A stretch of DNA of 64,000 nt. Source: Brachyspira aalborgi (GTDB lineage Bacteria; Spirochaetota; Brachyspiria; Brachyspirales; Brachyspiraceae). Every line of letters begins with the position of its first letter. The stretch's first letter is position 1. Location: assembly GCF_008016455.1 (NCBI RefSeq), contig NZ_SAXU01000001.1:2066423-2130422 (forward strand), given 5' to 3'. The position numbers and the translations under genes are program-made. The notes under the pieces were generated by a model. It was given only the letters and a program-made list of their open reading frames with translations. It had not been told where the DNA came from and made no database searches. Below are positions 7,467 through 16,698 of the stretch, one piece after another.

Positions 7467-10346
7467 CTATATTGCCATAGCTTTTTGAATTACTTCAATT
7501 AAATTTTCTTTATTTATTCTCGTTCTATAAATTACTTTTATATCTTCTCTTTTAAGATTATTATTAAGGCATTCAAAAAACTTTTTAGCGTAATTAATTT
7601 TTTGCATCTCATCTTCTGGAATATCGCTTTCTTTATCATAGCCTTTAGTTTCGCATACGAAAAATATTTTTTGATTATTTTTATTTTTTAATAAATATGC
7701 AAAATCTGGCTCATAATCTTTATAAGGCGTTGGAATTTTAAACTTTGGAAGTTTAGCGAAAACTTCTAAAGTTTTATCGTCAATTAATCTGTTTTCTTCT
7801 AAAATAACCTCTTCCTCAATTTTAGAATCCCAAATGGCTTTTTCATAAAGATAATTTTCGCTCGGTTTTTTATCTTTAGTAATATATCTTCCCAATTTAA
7901 ATTTTTCTATATCTTCTTTTGGCGTTCCGTCCTTATTATATAAAATATCATATCCGTTTATAAAAGAAGAATTTGAAAAAGAATTTTCGCAAAAATCATA
8001 GCTTACGGACAAAAGCAGATTTTTATGCAATTCTTCTTTAATAATATATTTAAGAGTTTCAAAAGCTTTTTTTGGAGAGTTAATAAAATTTTCTTTATTA
8101 AGATTATTATAAATTTCGATTAAAAATTTTATAGGAATTCCTTCGTCATTTGAAAAATCTAAAATTAAATCTTCTATCTTTAATATTTTAGAATAATCTT
8201 TTATAGCGAAAGATTTTACTTCTTCGGTAATTATTTTATTATGTTTCGTATCGTAAACTTTTTTCTCGTAAATTATTTTTTCTTTTTCAATTTTTTCATT
8301 ATTAAATCTTTTTGTAATCTCTTTTAAAAGAATATCTTTATTTATATTATTATAAGTTAAAATCGCTCTCTTATTTATAGTTTGCCATAATTCTTTAAAC
8401 TCTTTAGCCAAATTCTTTTTTATTTTTATTTTTTCTTCTTTTTTATTTGAATTTATAATTTGCGAATGTTTATTTGTAGGCTCTTTAAATGCTTCTAATA
8501 TTCTATAGAATTTATCTTTAAGTAAATTTTTAATTTTGTCGTCATTTATAATGCCTTCGTAAATCGGAGATATTATTTTAAAAGTGTCGCTCTCTTCGTC
8601 AAATTCCGCCAAACCTAAATCTTCCAAAGCTATTGTAAATCTGTCTACTTCTCTTTGATTTAATCCTAATTTTATTAAACTATCTCTATCTAAAATATCG
8701 CCTCCTAAAGTAAAACTCGCTTCAATAATTTCTCTTTGCAATCCTTCTATAAATCCTCGCTCTTCTCCGCTTATAAGCATATCTAAATAATTTATATCAA
8801 AAAATTCATTGTCATTATAATTTAAATATTTATGATTTATTCTTTTTCCTTCGTTATTAACGCAAATTCTTAATCCTCTTCCAACTTGCTGATGTCTGCT
8901 CGTGTCGGAACTTGAGCTTGCAATTTTTGTAAGAGTAAAAATATTAGGATTATCCCAACCTTCTTGCAATGCCCATACGCTAAATATAAATCTTAAAGGA
9001 TAATCGAAAGAAAGCAATTTTTCTTTTTCCTCCAAAATCATTTTAACTCCATCCGCTTCCCTATCTTCTTTATTTTTAATATCTCCGCTAAAATAACCTT
9101 CATGCACTTTTAAGTTAAAATCTTTATCAAAATCTTTTTCTAAATAATCTCTATATTCTTTACTTAAATCTTGCTTTAAAATTTTCGCTCTCTTTTGTTT
9201 ATATAATCTTTCAAATTCTTCTTTTATAAAAGGTTTCTCTCCTCTAAAATCTTCAATATTAGGAATAAAAAATAAACTTAAAGCTTTAATATTATCTTTA
9301 AAAAGTTTTTCTTCTTTTTCAAAATGCAAATCAATAGCCTTGTTTAATAAATTTGTAATTTCGTTATTTTCTAATTTATAAGTTTTTTGTTTTTCTATAA
9401 TCTCTCCATTGCTTAAATAAACTTTATCTTGAGATATTTTATTTAATGAAATTCCTTTAAATCTTAAATCTAATTTTCCCAAATCTTCGCCTATATAAAT
9501 TTTAGTTTGTTTTTCTATTCCAAAATTAAAATAAGAAAATATAGCCTGTTTTATTTTTGTATTTGTAGATAATAAAAAAGGACTCTGATTATCTCGTCCT
9601 ATAGTATGCACTCTTATTTGCTTAACTAAATAATTTCTAAAAGCGGATATAGAATCTAAACAATAAGCGACATTTGAAAGCGAAAAATCGCTATCTTTTG
9701 GAAAAGTCGCCCCGAAACGAAAATAAAGAGTTTTAATTTTATTAAAATATTTACTGAAAGCCTCGCCTTTAAGTAAATGCGGTTCGTCTATAATTGAAAT
9801 CGGTTTTAACTCGGCTATATTTTCAAAAATACTTTGAGTATTAAATAAACTCTCGCTATTTCTATTAAGTATATTTGCAGATTTATCAATAGAGCTATTT
9901 GTAAGAATAAGAACGCTTAATTCTTCTTTATTTTTAATATAATGATTAACTATAGCGCTTAAACTTTTAATATCGCTATATACATAAGTTTTAAGATGCT
10001 TTTTATATTGATTGTAAAAATAATCTTTAGTAAGTTTAATATTTTGTTTAACGGATTCTAAAATTGCCTTTCTCGGAACGAATATTATAAATTTATTTTG
10101 TTTATATATTTTATTAATTTCAAATATAAGATTTAAATAAGTAAAAGTTTTTCCCGTTCCCGTCTCCATTAAAATATCTATATTTAATTTATCGCTTAAT
10201 CCAAACGCCGATACTTTATCTTTTAAAAAATTATTAAAAACTTCTTTAAGATTATTTGCATCATGTTTCTTAAAATCAAAATCTTTTAAAAGATTAATTA
10301 TATTGTTTATGCAATCTTGTTGGTAATCTTGTTTCTCAAAAATCAT
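7467..10346 (-). CDS. res: Type III restriction endonuclease Res subunit
   Basis: 959-aa ATP-dependent restriction subunit. The SF2 helicase core has Walker A METGTGKT (about residue 60), a DEAD-like box IIDEPHLL, and motif VI HQQVGRGLRIC near 490. The C-terminal nuclease domain shows the PD-(D/E)xK pattern in PDFAYLLKN followed by FFVCETKGYD near residue 905. Length is normal for Res and no frameshift is seen. It precedes mod in the same transcript, the reverse of the more usual mod-res order. If Mod is inactive, an active Res would need Mod for specificity, so the pair is probably silent for restriction. Confidence 0.92.
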   Translation of the reverse strand: MIFEKQDYQQDCINNIINLLKDFDFKKHDANNLKEVFNNFLKDKVSAFGLSDKLNIDILMETGTGKTFTYLNLIFEINKIYKQNKFIIFVPRKAILESVKQNIKLTKDYFYNQYKKHLKTYVYSDIKSLSAIVNHYIKNKEELSVLILTNSSIDKSANILNRNSESLFNTQSIFENIAELKPISIIDEPHLLKGEAFSKYFNKIKTLYFRFGATFPKDSDFSLSNVAYCLDSISAFRNYLVKQIRVHTIGRDNQSPFLLSTNTKIKQAIFSYFNFGIEKQTKIYIGEDLGKLDLRFKGISLNKISQDKVYLSNGEIIEKQKTYKLENNEITNLLNKAIDLHFEKEEKLFKDNIKALSLFFIPNIEDFRGEKPFIKEEFERLYKQKRAKILKQDLSKEYRDYLEKDFDKDFNLKVHEGYFSGDIKNKEDREADGVKMILEEKEKLLSFDYPLRFIFSVWALQEGWDNPNIFTLTKIASSSSDTSRHQQVGRGLRICVNNEGKRINHKYLNYNDNEFFDINYLDMLISGEERGFIEGLQREIIEASFTLGGDILDRDSLIKLGLNQREVDRFTIALEDLGLAEFDEESDTFKIISPIYEGIINDDKIKNLLKDKFYRILEAFKEPTNKHSQIINSNKKEEKIKIKKNLAKEFKELWQTINKRAILTYNNINKDILLKEITKRFNNEKIEKEKIIYEKKVYDTKHNKIITEEVKSFAIKDYSKILKIEDLILDFSNDEGIPIKFLIEIYNNLNKENFINSPKKAFETLKYIIKEELHKNLLLSVSYDFCENSFSNSSFINGYDILYNKDGTPKEDIEKFKLGRYITKDKKPSENYLYEKAIWDSKIEEEVILEENRLIDDKTLEVFAKLPKFKIPTPYKDYEPDFAYLLKNKNNQKIFFVCETKGYDKESDIPEDEMQKINYAKKFFECLNNNLKREDIKVIYRTRINKENLIEVIQKAMAI

Positions 10347-10374
10347 TTATCTGCCTTTATAAGAATATAGCGCC

Positions 10375-10403
10375 ATTTTAATTTACACTATGAAATAAAT
10401 CAA
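10375..10403 (-). promoter_or_regulatory. probable promoter of res-mod
   Basis: On the minus strand TTGATT (10403-10398) and TAAAAT (10380-10375) are 17 bases apart, ahead of AAGG and the res ATG at 10346. Confidence 0.55.
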
Positions 10404-10430
10404 TACTAATATTAGCGTAATTAATGTTTA

Positions 10431-10493
10431 TTAAAGTTTAATACGCTTTAAAGCTTCGTAAGAAATTATAGCTGCAGAATTAGAAAAATTTAA
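10431..10493 (-). pseudogene. C-terminal scrap of a TrmL/SpoU-type RNA 2'-O-methyltransferase
   Basis: The minus strand reads LNFSNSAAIISYEALKRIKL and then TAA at 10431-10433. LNxSNSAAIxxYEALR is the conserved last helix of SPOUT methyltransferases of the TrmL (tRNA Cm34) and TrmH type. Nothing else of the gene is present: the sequence above it is the end of pyk. It marks a deletion or rearrangement breakpoint between pyk and the restriction locus. Confidence 0.55.
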
Positions 10494-10514
10494 AAAATAG
10501 ATAATAAAAATTAA

Positions 10515-11945
10515 TTAATGAATAACCACTATACGAACGCTATTTTCTTGCCATCTTCCTTGCCATTTGCTTCCGCTCACTACAATCGCGGTGTCGCCAT
10601 GATTTGCTAAATTATGTTTTATTAAAGTATCTTCAAGAATATCAATCTGTCCGCCATGACTTATTCCCGCGCTAAAATTCAAATCTTCAGGCATTAATAT
10701 TGTATAAACATTATGACATATAGAAATTCTATTGCATAAATCTTTATCCGCCGACATAAAAACTATTGGAGTTTTAGGACGCTTTTTAGATAAATTTTTA
10801 ACCGTCCATCCCGACCTTGAAAGAGCTATAATAATTTTATTAGGAAGACAATAAGACAAATACGAAGCGCTATCTGTTAATGCGTCATTTAAATTTATAT
10901 CCGAAGAATTATTAATTTCTTTTTTTACGATTATAGATTTTTCCACAGCTTCAACTATAGAAACCATAGCTTTAACCGATTCTATAGGATAATCTCCCGA
11001 TGCCGTTTCAGCGGACATCATAACTACATCCGTTCCGTCCAAAACGGCGTTTGCAACATCGCTCGCTTCGGCTCTCGAAGGCACGGGACTTTTTGTCATA
11101 CTTTCAAGCATTTGAGTCGCTATAATCGTTATCTTTCCCATATCGTTTGCTATTTTCAAAATCTTTTTCTGCCAAATTGGAACTTCGCCAAAAGGAATTT
11201 CAACTCCCAAATCTCCTCTTGCAACCATAACTCCGTCAGAATGTTTAATAATATCTTCCAAATTTTCTAAAGATTCCGTATTTTCTATTTTTGAGACTAT
11301 TCCGACATCTTGAAAATTATTATCGTCTAAAATTTTTCTAAGTCTTATAACATCGTCCGCTTTTCTAACGAAACTCATTCCCAAATAATTGACTCCGTTT
11401 TTAGCGGAAAATAAAGCGTCCGAAATATCTTTTTCTGTTAAAACTTCGGTTGTTACATGAGCGCCAGGCAAATTGATTCCTTTACCGCTCAATATCGTTC
11501 CGCCCGTTATAACTTTGCATATAACTAATTTTTTATCTTCGTCTTTTGATTCTACAATTAATTGAATAGTTCCATCGGCTATTAAAAGCATAGAACCCGA
11601 TTTAACATCATGAGCTATATTTGAGTGAGTCGTTGGAATAATATCTTCTTCTTTAATTTCTTTATATCCGCTTAATTGGACAATATCGCCTTCTTTAATA
11701 GTTATAGATTCTTTTAATTTTCCTATTCTTATTTTCGGACCTTGCAAATCCGCCAAAATCGAAACGGGCTTTTTTAAATTATTTGAAACTTTTCTTATAA
11801 TATTAATTCTCTCTAAATGTTCTTCATAAGTTCCGAAAGAAAAATTGAGTCTGCAAACATCCGCTCCATTTTCTATAATTTTAGTTATGCTATTTTCATC
11901 GGACCATCTCGGACCTAAAGTCGCTATAATTTTTGTTTTTCTCAT
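10515..11945 (-). CDS. pyk: pyruvate kinase
   Basis: Last step of glycolysis: phosphoenolpyruvate + ADP to pyruvate + ATP, cytosolic. The start is the ATG at 11945 (MRKTKIIATLGP) behind GAGGAAA, rather than an upstream ATG at 11990 that adds 15 residues; the protein is then 476 aa, normal for the family. Visible motifs: catalytic lysine loop VSKIENTES, DGVMVARGDLGVEIP, and the signature KITIIATQMLESM with the following PSRAEASDVANAVLDG. One oddity is RLNFSFGTYEEH, where most pyruvate kinases have NFSHG. The C-terminal allosteric domain is complete. It has its own promoter at 11993-12021. Confidence 0.95.
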   Translation of the reverse strand: MRKTKIIATLGPRWSDENSITKIIENGADVCRLNFSFGTYEEHLERINIIRKVSNNLKKPVSILADLQGPKIRIGKLKESITIKEGDIVQLSGYKEIKEEDIIPTTHSNIAHDVKSGSMLLIADGTIQLIVESKDEDKKLVICKVITGGTILSGKGINLPGAHVTTEVLTEKDISDALFSAKNGVNYLGMSFVRKADDVIRLRKILDDNNFQDVGIVSKIENTESLENLEDIIKHSDGVMVARGDLGVEIPFGEVPIWQKKILKIANDMGKITIIATQMLESMTKSPVPSRAEASDVANAVLDGTDVVMMSAETASGDYPIESVKAMVSIVEAVEKSIIVKKEINNSSDINLNDALTDSASYLSYCLPNKIIIALSRSGWTVKNLSKKRPKTPIVFMSADKDLCNRISICHNVYTILMPEDLNFSAGISHGGQIDILEDTLIKHNLANHGDTAIVVSGSKWQGRWQENSVRIVVIH

Positions 11946-11992
11946 TAATTTGTTTTCCTCTTTAATAATTTTTTTAATCAATAATTGCAAAT

Positions 11993-12021
11993 ATTATAAA
12001 ATATTAACGACTATATTACAA
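11993..12021 (-). promoter_or_regulatory. promoter of pyk
   Basis: On the minus strand TTGTAA (12021-12016) and TATAAT (11998-11993) are 17 bases apart, followed by GAGG and the ATG at 11945. It is divergent from the 12076 lipoprotein. Confidence 0.6.
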
Positions 12022-12063
12022 TTATTTTTATTTATTTTATCTTTAAAAAATTTTAAATTATTA

Positions 12064-12069
12064 TATAAT
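12064..12069 (+). promoter_or_regulatory. -10 element directly before the 12076 lipoprotein
   Basis: TATAAT at 12064-12069 ends 6 bases before the ATG at 12076; no ribosome site separates them. As at 5161 this spacing would give a leaderless transcript. A clear -35 is not seen (TTTAAA-like only). Confidence 0.4.
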
Positions 12070-12075
12070 AAGTAT

Positions 12076-12612
12076 ATGGTTAAAACAATTAAAAATATAT
12101 TAATTTTATTCGCTATTATTATAGTTTTATTTTCATGCGAAAAAAATAATAATAAAACAGTTCATATTGGCAATTTCTCCGTAGTTATGCCCGAAAATTT
12201 TGAAAGAGGATTTTTAGACAGAGCTATAAATATAGACAAGACGGTTATAGATTACGAAACTTACGGACTTGAAACTAAAACTGCAATTTACGGAATAGAA
12301 TATTCAAAATATAAATTTTCAATTAAAATAGAAAATATTAAAAATAATATTATAAATAATTTAAAAAATCATTTTGCCATAAAAGAATATAAAATAGTTT
12401 CGGAAGGTTATGTTGACGGAAAAAATAATTGTTATCAAATTTTAAGCAGTTTTTATTATGGACCAAATTTAACTTATAATAAATCTTTTATAATGATTAA
12501 TGAAGGAAACGAAGTTATAAAAATTACTTGTATGTATAACGCCAACAGCAAAAAAGACGATAAAAGAATCGATAATATTATAGCGTCAGTAAAATTGATT
12601 TATAATGAATAA
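12076..12612 (+). CDS. hypothetical lipoprotein
   Basis: 178-aa predicted lipoprotein starting MVKTIKNILILFAIIIVLFS, with a lipobox LFSC at Cys21. The ORF is open further upstream to 11845, but that part overlaps the 5' end of pyk and its promoter, so the ATG at 12076, just before the signal peptide, is preferred. The mature part (HIGNFSVVMPENFE, then SSFYYGPNLTYNKSFIMI) has an alternating strand pattern like small spirochaete envelope proteins of the PsbP/DUF1795 kind, but I cannot assign a family. It converges on rsmA. Confidence 0.7.
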   Translation: MVKTIKNILILFAIIIVLFSCEKNNNKTVHIGNFSVVMPENFERGFLDRAINIDKTVIDYETYGLETKTAIYGIEYSKYKFSIKIENIKNNIINNLKNHFAIKEYKIVSEGYVDGKNNCYQILSSFYYGPNLTYNKSFIMINEGNEVIKITCMYNANSKKDDKRIDNIIASVKLIYNE

Positions 12613-12619
12613 TAATTAA

Positions 12620-13465
12620 TCAAATATATTCTTTAATTATATTCGATAATTTTTTTACTTCTTCCAAACTCAAAGATTCTCCTCTATCGTTTTTATCAAT
12701 ATTAGCTTTTTCAAGAATTTCGTCAATTTTGTATTTTTCTATATTTATATAAGGCGAGACGATAAAATTATTTTTTATATTTTTTCTTCTATTATGAAAT
12801 AAAGTTTTTGAAACGGATTTAAATATATTAAGAATTTGAAAATCAATATCTTTTGGAACTATGCTTATAATAGAAGATTCTACATTTGGAATCGGATAAA
12901 AAACTTCTTTTGAAACATTATATTCTAATTTAATATCCGACATAAAATTTGCAAATAATGTTAATGAAGAATAATCTTCGGTATTTGGTTTAGCAATTAA
13001 TCTTTTTGCAAAATCGCTTTGAACCATAAAAACCGCATAATTCCATTTTTTATAACAGTCGCAAAAAAGCCATTCCATTATCGGACTTGCTATATTATAA
13101 GGAATATTTCCGTAAATATCGAATTTCTCATTATCTTTAATATCCGAAATATTAACGGTTAAAATATCTTTATGAATTATATTTATATTAGAATATCTTT
13201 CGGTTAAATGTTTGTATAAAGCTTTATCGTATTCTACTATAGTTAAATTTTCTTTATAAATATTTATAAGAATTTCGCTTAAAGAACCGAGTCCGCCGCC
13301 AATTTCTATAGCGTATTTTGAACGATTTTTAATTATGATATTTGCTATATTATTTGCAATATTTCTATCGCATAAAAAATTTTGTCCTCGATTTTTATTT
13401 GGAAATATTGAATTTTCTTTTAAATAATTTTTTACTTCGTTTTTAGAATATAAATTATTCAACAT
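12620..13465 (-). CDS. rsmA: 16S rRNA (adenine1518/1519-N6)-dimethyltransferase
   Basis: RsmA/KsgA dimethylates two adjacent adenines in helix 45 of 16S rRNA during 30S maturation. The N-terminus NRGQNFLCDRNIANNI contains the family's GQNFL signature. SAM motif I is AIEIGGGLGSLSEIL and the catalytic motif IV is NIPYNIASPI. At 281 aa it is full length with the C-terminal helical lobe. Its start overlaps the end of the upstream TPR gene by 11 bases, so it is the last gene of the operon starting at 15928. Confidence 0.95.
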   Translation of the reverse strand: MLNNLYSKNEVKNYLKENSIFPNKNRGQNFLCDRNIANNIANIIIKNRSKYAIEIGGGLGSLSEILINIYKENLTIVEYDKALYKHLTERYSNINIIHKDILTVNISDIKDNEKFDIYGNIPYNIASPIMEWLFCDCYKKWNYAVFMVQSDFAKRLIAKPNTEDYSSLTLFANFMSDIKLEYNVSKEVFYPIPNVESSIISIVPKDIDFQILNIFKSVSKTLFHNRRKNIKNNFIVSPYINIEKYKIDEILEKANIDKNDRGESLSLEEVKKLSNIIKEYI

Positions 13466-15179
13466 TTTTTGGTATTCTTGAAATTTGTAAAAGCATTATT
13501 AATATAATCGCCAAACTTATCGCATATACTACGGCTATATTAATAACCATATTTGAAAATTTTACTAAAATATCGGATATATAACTTATAAATACGCTAT
13601 ATATTAAAGTTATTGTTAGAGTTCCAATTATTCCTATAAATTTAGCGACTAAACTAGCGCCTTCGTAATATACTTCTTCTCTAAACTTAAAAGAATTATA
13701 AGCTATAATTAGAAATAATAATAAATATAAAATCGGAGATATAATTTTTTTGAATATTATTAAATTAATCGGAACGTTTGAATATCCGAATTTAGGAATT
13801 TCATTTTTTAAAGATATAAGTTTAGGCAAATTTATATAATCTAATATCATTTCGGTATAATTTTTAACGCTTTCAACCGCGCTTGAAGATATCGCTATTG
13901 GAATTATTGTAAAATTAGTATCGCCTATAGCGTAATTTTTTTTGCTAGTGTCAAGCGGAGCTTTTAATATAATATTTTTTATATTATTTGTATTTGGATG
14001 AAGAGTTTCTACTAATTTTCCATATTTATAATTTTGTATATTTAATATTTTAGAATTATTATCAAGTTTAATAATAGAAATATCAAACATATATAAATTG
14101 CCTTTAAAATATATGCTGTTTACGGAAGATAGCATAGTATTTTTATCTATCATTAAATTTAATCCGTTATGTTCCGTTATAGAATTATTTTCTAAAGAAT
14201 TAGCGTTATCTATAAAAACATTTTTTACTTCAAAAGCTTCTTCAATAAAGAAATCGTAATTATTTATACTTTCTGTAATAATAGAATAATAATTATTAAC
14301 TTCGCCTATATTTGGAGCTTCCGCATATAAAGATAATATTTCGTCATAAGCTTCCCATAATCTTCCCGCTTCGTATAAATTTATTACTTCCGCTAATTTT
14401 TTATAAGCGTATAATTCTTCTGTAGTATTTCCCAAATATTTAGGTTTATTATTTTGAGCTATGCTTATTCTGTTTAAATAATATAGAGCTAAAGGATTAT
14501 ATCTATCAATATTTAAAATTCTTTCAAAATATTTATTAGCTTCGTTATAATTTGAATACGAATAAGCTCTTGAGCCTAATTGCATTAATTTATTAATATT
14601 TTCTATTTTATCTTTATTTTGTATATCGTATAATTCGTTTTTTTCTTTTTGAATGCTTTTTAAAAGAAGAAGTATATTTCCGTTATCGCCTTCGTAAAAT
14701 AAAGCTCTTCTTGCAAGTTTATAAGAATTATCTAAATTTCCTTTTAATAATTCTTCTCTTGCCATTTCATAATCTTTATTTTTTAATTTCGCTTCATATT
14801 GCATAAAGACTCTATAATCTTTATTAATATTATGTTCTTTTAATTTATATACCAATTCGTCTAATAAATAATAATCGTATAATGCGTAAAATAAAATTAA
14901 AATCAAAACTGTAGCAAGCGGAATAGCTATTGTTTTTGATAAATTAATTCCGCCTTCAATATAAGAACCTTTAAAAAATGCAAAATAAATACTTAAAGCT
15001 ATTATATAAGGAATTATATATTTATATAATATTAAACTTGTAAATATATAAGAGATTAAAGAATGTTCTTTAGCGTATATTTTTGAATATATAACATAGA
15101 AAATTAATATTAAAAATATGCCAATAATCGACATTATTATAAAATTTAATATAAGTCTTTTAACTATGCTTTTATTCAT
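13455..15179 (-). CDS. membrane protein with TPR domain
   Basis: 574 aa. Four hydrophobic segments at the N-terminus (about residues 10-110, with LILNFIIMSIIGIFLILIF at the first) precede a soluble part with TPR-like helices (about 130-300: YEMAREELLKGNLDNSYKLA, then NEANKYFERILNIDRYNPLA). After a beta-rich stretch come further membrane segments (about 470-570). No enzyme motif is seen. It overlaps the upstream lipoprotein gene by 4 bases (ATGA) and rsmA by 11, so all are co-translated. Likely an envelope scaffold; the specific role is unknown. Confidence 0.75.
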   Translation of the reverse strand: MNKSIVKRLILNFIIMSIIGIFLILIFYVIYSKIYAKEHSLISYIFTSLILYKYIIPYIIALSIYFAFFKGSYIEGGINLSKTIAIPLATVLILILFYALYDYYLLDELVYKLKEHNINKDYRVFMQYEAKLKNKDYEMAREELLKGNLDNSYKLARRALFYEGDNGNILLLLKSIQKEKNELYDIQNKDKIENINKLMQLGSRAYSYSNYNEANKYFERILNIDRYNPLALYYLNRISIAQNNKPKYLGNTTEELYAYKKLAEVINLYEAGRLWEAYDEILSLYAEAPNIGEVNNYYSIITESINNYDFFIEEAFEVKNVFIDNANSLENNSITEHNGLNLMIDKNTMLSSVNSIYFKGNLYMFDISIIKLDNNSKILNIQNYKYGKLVETLHPNTNNIKNIILKAPLDTSKKNYAIGDTNFTIIPIAISSSAVESVKNYTEMILDYINLPKLISLKNEIPKFGYSNVPINLIIFKKIISPILYLLLFLIIAYNSFKFREEVYYEGASLVAKFIGIIGTLTITLIYSVFISYISDILVKFSNMVINIAVVYAISLAIILIMLLQISRIPKNVE

Positions 15180-15616
15180 GATTCAATATCTTCAATTTCT
15201 ATTTCTTTAGTTTCCTCTATAATTTCTATAGGTTTTAATTTTGGCTTTTTATCATAAATATCGTTCATAACTTTTTGAGCTAACATTTTAGGAGGCAAAA
15301 CTGCAAAATCATTCATAACGATATTAAAATATTCTAAAGCCTTTTTATATTTTTTCTGATAATAATAACAAAATCCTATTTCATAATAAGCCCAAGCCAT
15401 ATCTTTTGAATAATTTTCTCTATCAAAATTATCAATTATATATTGATAATATTTTATGGCTCTTTTATATTTTTTGTTATTAAATTCCGTATAAGCTTTT
15501 TCTGCAATTATTTTAGGATATCTCGCTTCTTCGGGAGTAATTTTAAGTGCGGTTGCGCATGAAGTTAAATAAAAAATAAACGCTATAAGAAAAATAAAAT
15601 TCTTTTTCACTGACAA
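15176..15616 (-). CDS. TPR lipoprotein (BamD/YbgF-like)
   Basis: 146-aa lipoprotein. The signal peptide ends YLTSC (Cys20). It is followed by two to three TPR motifs: AEKAYTEFNNKKYKRAIKYY, then AWAYYEIGFCYYYQKKYKKA and ALEYFNIVMNDF. The repeats place it with short BamD/YbgF-like periplasmic TPR proteins, but it is too short for a full BamD. An acidic tail (EEIIEETKEIEIEDIES type) ends the protein. It overlaps the next gene by 4 bases. Confidence 0.78.
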   Translation of the reverse strand: MSVKKNFIFLIAFIFYLTSCATALKITPEEARYPKIIAEKAYTEFNNKKYKRAIKYYQYIIDNFDRENYSKDMAWAYYEIGFCYYYQKKYKKALEYFNIVMNDFAVLPPKMLAQKVMNDIYDKKPKLKPIEIIEETKEIEIEDIES

Positions 15617-15622
15617 AACCTA

Positions 15623-15928
15623 CTATTTTTTATAGGAATAAACTTCATCTCGCACAGGCAAACTTTTACGCAAGATTCTTAAAAAATCGCCCAAGTCTCC
15701 CATATCCTTATAACTGTCGCACTTTTCTACCGTTCTTCTAGCTACGGTAAAATACTTATACATCTTCTCTTCGCCAAGTTTTTTACGCCATTGCTCTTGA
15801 GTGCATTTTATTCTTAATAAATATTCTTTTCCCTCTAAACCGCTTGATTTTCTAAACAAAACGCAATAACGGCAATTAGCGCAATATATGCCCTCAAATT
15901 CAATAGGTTGTTCTTTATCTTCAGTCAT
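15623..15928 (-). CDS. small Cys-motif protein, conserved hypothetical
   Basis: 101-aa cytosolic protein. Near the N-terminus IYCANCRYCVLFRK gives a C-x2-C-x2-C cluster, with two more cysteines later (RIKCTQEQW and VEKCDSYKD). This suggests metal or Fe-S binding. There is no signal peptide. It is first in the operon with the TPR genes and rsmA, and starts 35 bases below a clear promoter. I do not recognise a named family. Confidence 0.72.
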   Translation of the reverse strand: MTEDKEQPIEFEGIYCANCRYCVLFRKSSGLEGKEYLLRIKCTQEQWRKKLGEEKMYKYFTVARRTVEKCDSYKDMGDLGDFLRILRKSLPVRDEVYSYKK

Positions 15929-15962
15929 AAATATTAACCATAAATTATGTTATTATATCTAT

Positions 15963-15991
15963 AGTATAGCAAATTTTAAAATTAAAGTCAA
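15963..15991 (-). promoter_or_regulatory. promoter of the 15928-12620 operon
   Basis: On the minus strand TTGACT (15991-15986) and TATACT (15968-15963), spacing 17. The same -35/-10 style is seen at 19078-19106 and 28339-28367. Confidence 0.75.
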
Positions 15992-16087
15992 GTTTATAAT
16001 TTGTATATTTTAGCCTTATTCTTTAAAAAATATTATTGAAAAAAATAAAGTATAATATATAGTAATTAATCGGAGAATTTAAAATTA

Positions 16088-16672
16088 ATGAAAATTTTAT
16101 TTATAAGACATGGACAAACGCAATATAACGCCGAATTTAGATGGTTAGGTTCTACTGACAATCCTTTATGCGAAAACGGAAAAAAAGAACTTTTAGAAAA
16201 AAAACATATTATAGAAAAATATAAACCAATTCAAAAATTATATTGCAGCCCAATGAAAAGATGCGTTGAAACCGCAGAAATATATTTTAATCAAATGAAT
16301 ATTGAAATAATTGACGACTTAAAAGAAAGATGTTTTGGAGATTTTGAAGGAAAAAAATACGAAGAATTAAAAGACAATCATTATTATAAAGAATTTAATA
16401 AAAAACTTTGGAGAAGCAATATACCAAACGGAGAAGATTATAAAGAATTTTTTAAAAGAACTAAAAGAGTATATTTAAATATTTTACAAGACATGAAAAA
16501 AAATAATTTAGATTATGCAGCTATAGTTTCGCATGGCGGAATTATTATGTCTATAATAAGCGAATTCGACAATAAAAAAATGGCTTTCTACGATTATTTG
16601 GTTAAAAACGGTTGCGGATTTCTTACAAAAATTGACGAAAAAAATAATATAGATATTTTGGAAAAATTTTGA
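16088..16672 (+). CDS. histidine phosphatase, CobC-like (alpha-ribazole phosphatase)
   Basis: 194-aa phosphatase of the phosphoglycerate mutase superfamily. The catalytic RHG is at residues 7-9 (LFIRHGQTQYN), followed by the substrate loop LGSTDNPLCENGKKEL and acidic ERCFGDFEGKKYEEL. The second histidine is in VSHGGIIMSI. Length and the LxERxFGxxEG motif fit CobC, which removes the phosphate from alpha-ribazole-5'-phosphate in cobalamin assembly. The next gene, 26 bases downstream, is a CbiB homologue, which supports this reading over a general sugar phosphatase. TATAAT at 16051-16056 and CGGAG lie upstream. Confidence 0.78.
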   Translation: MKILFIRHGQTQYNAEFRWLGSTDNPLCENGKKELLEKKHIIEKYKPIQKLYCSPMKRCVETAEIYFNQMNIEIIDDLKERCFGDFEGKKYEELKDNHYYKEFNKKLWRSNIPNGEDYKEFFKRTKRVYLNILQDMKKNNLDYAAIVSHGGIIMSIISEFDNKKMAFYDYLVKNGCGFLTKIDEKNNIDILEKF

Positions 16673-16698
16673 TTAAAAAATAACGGAATAAATTAAAT

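Noticed and set aside
11845-12075. N-terminal extension of the 12076 lipoprotein
   Set aside because: Overlaps the pyk start and promoter; the signal peptide begins at 12076.
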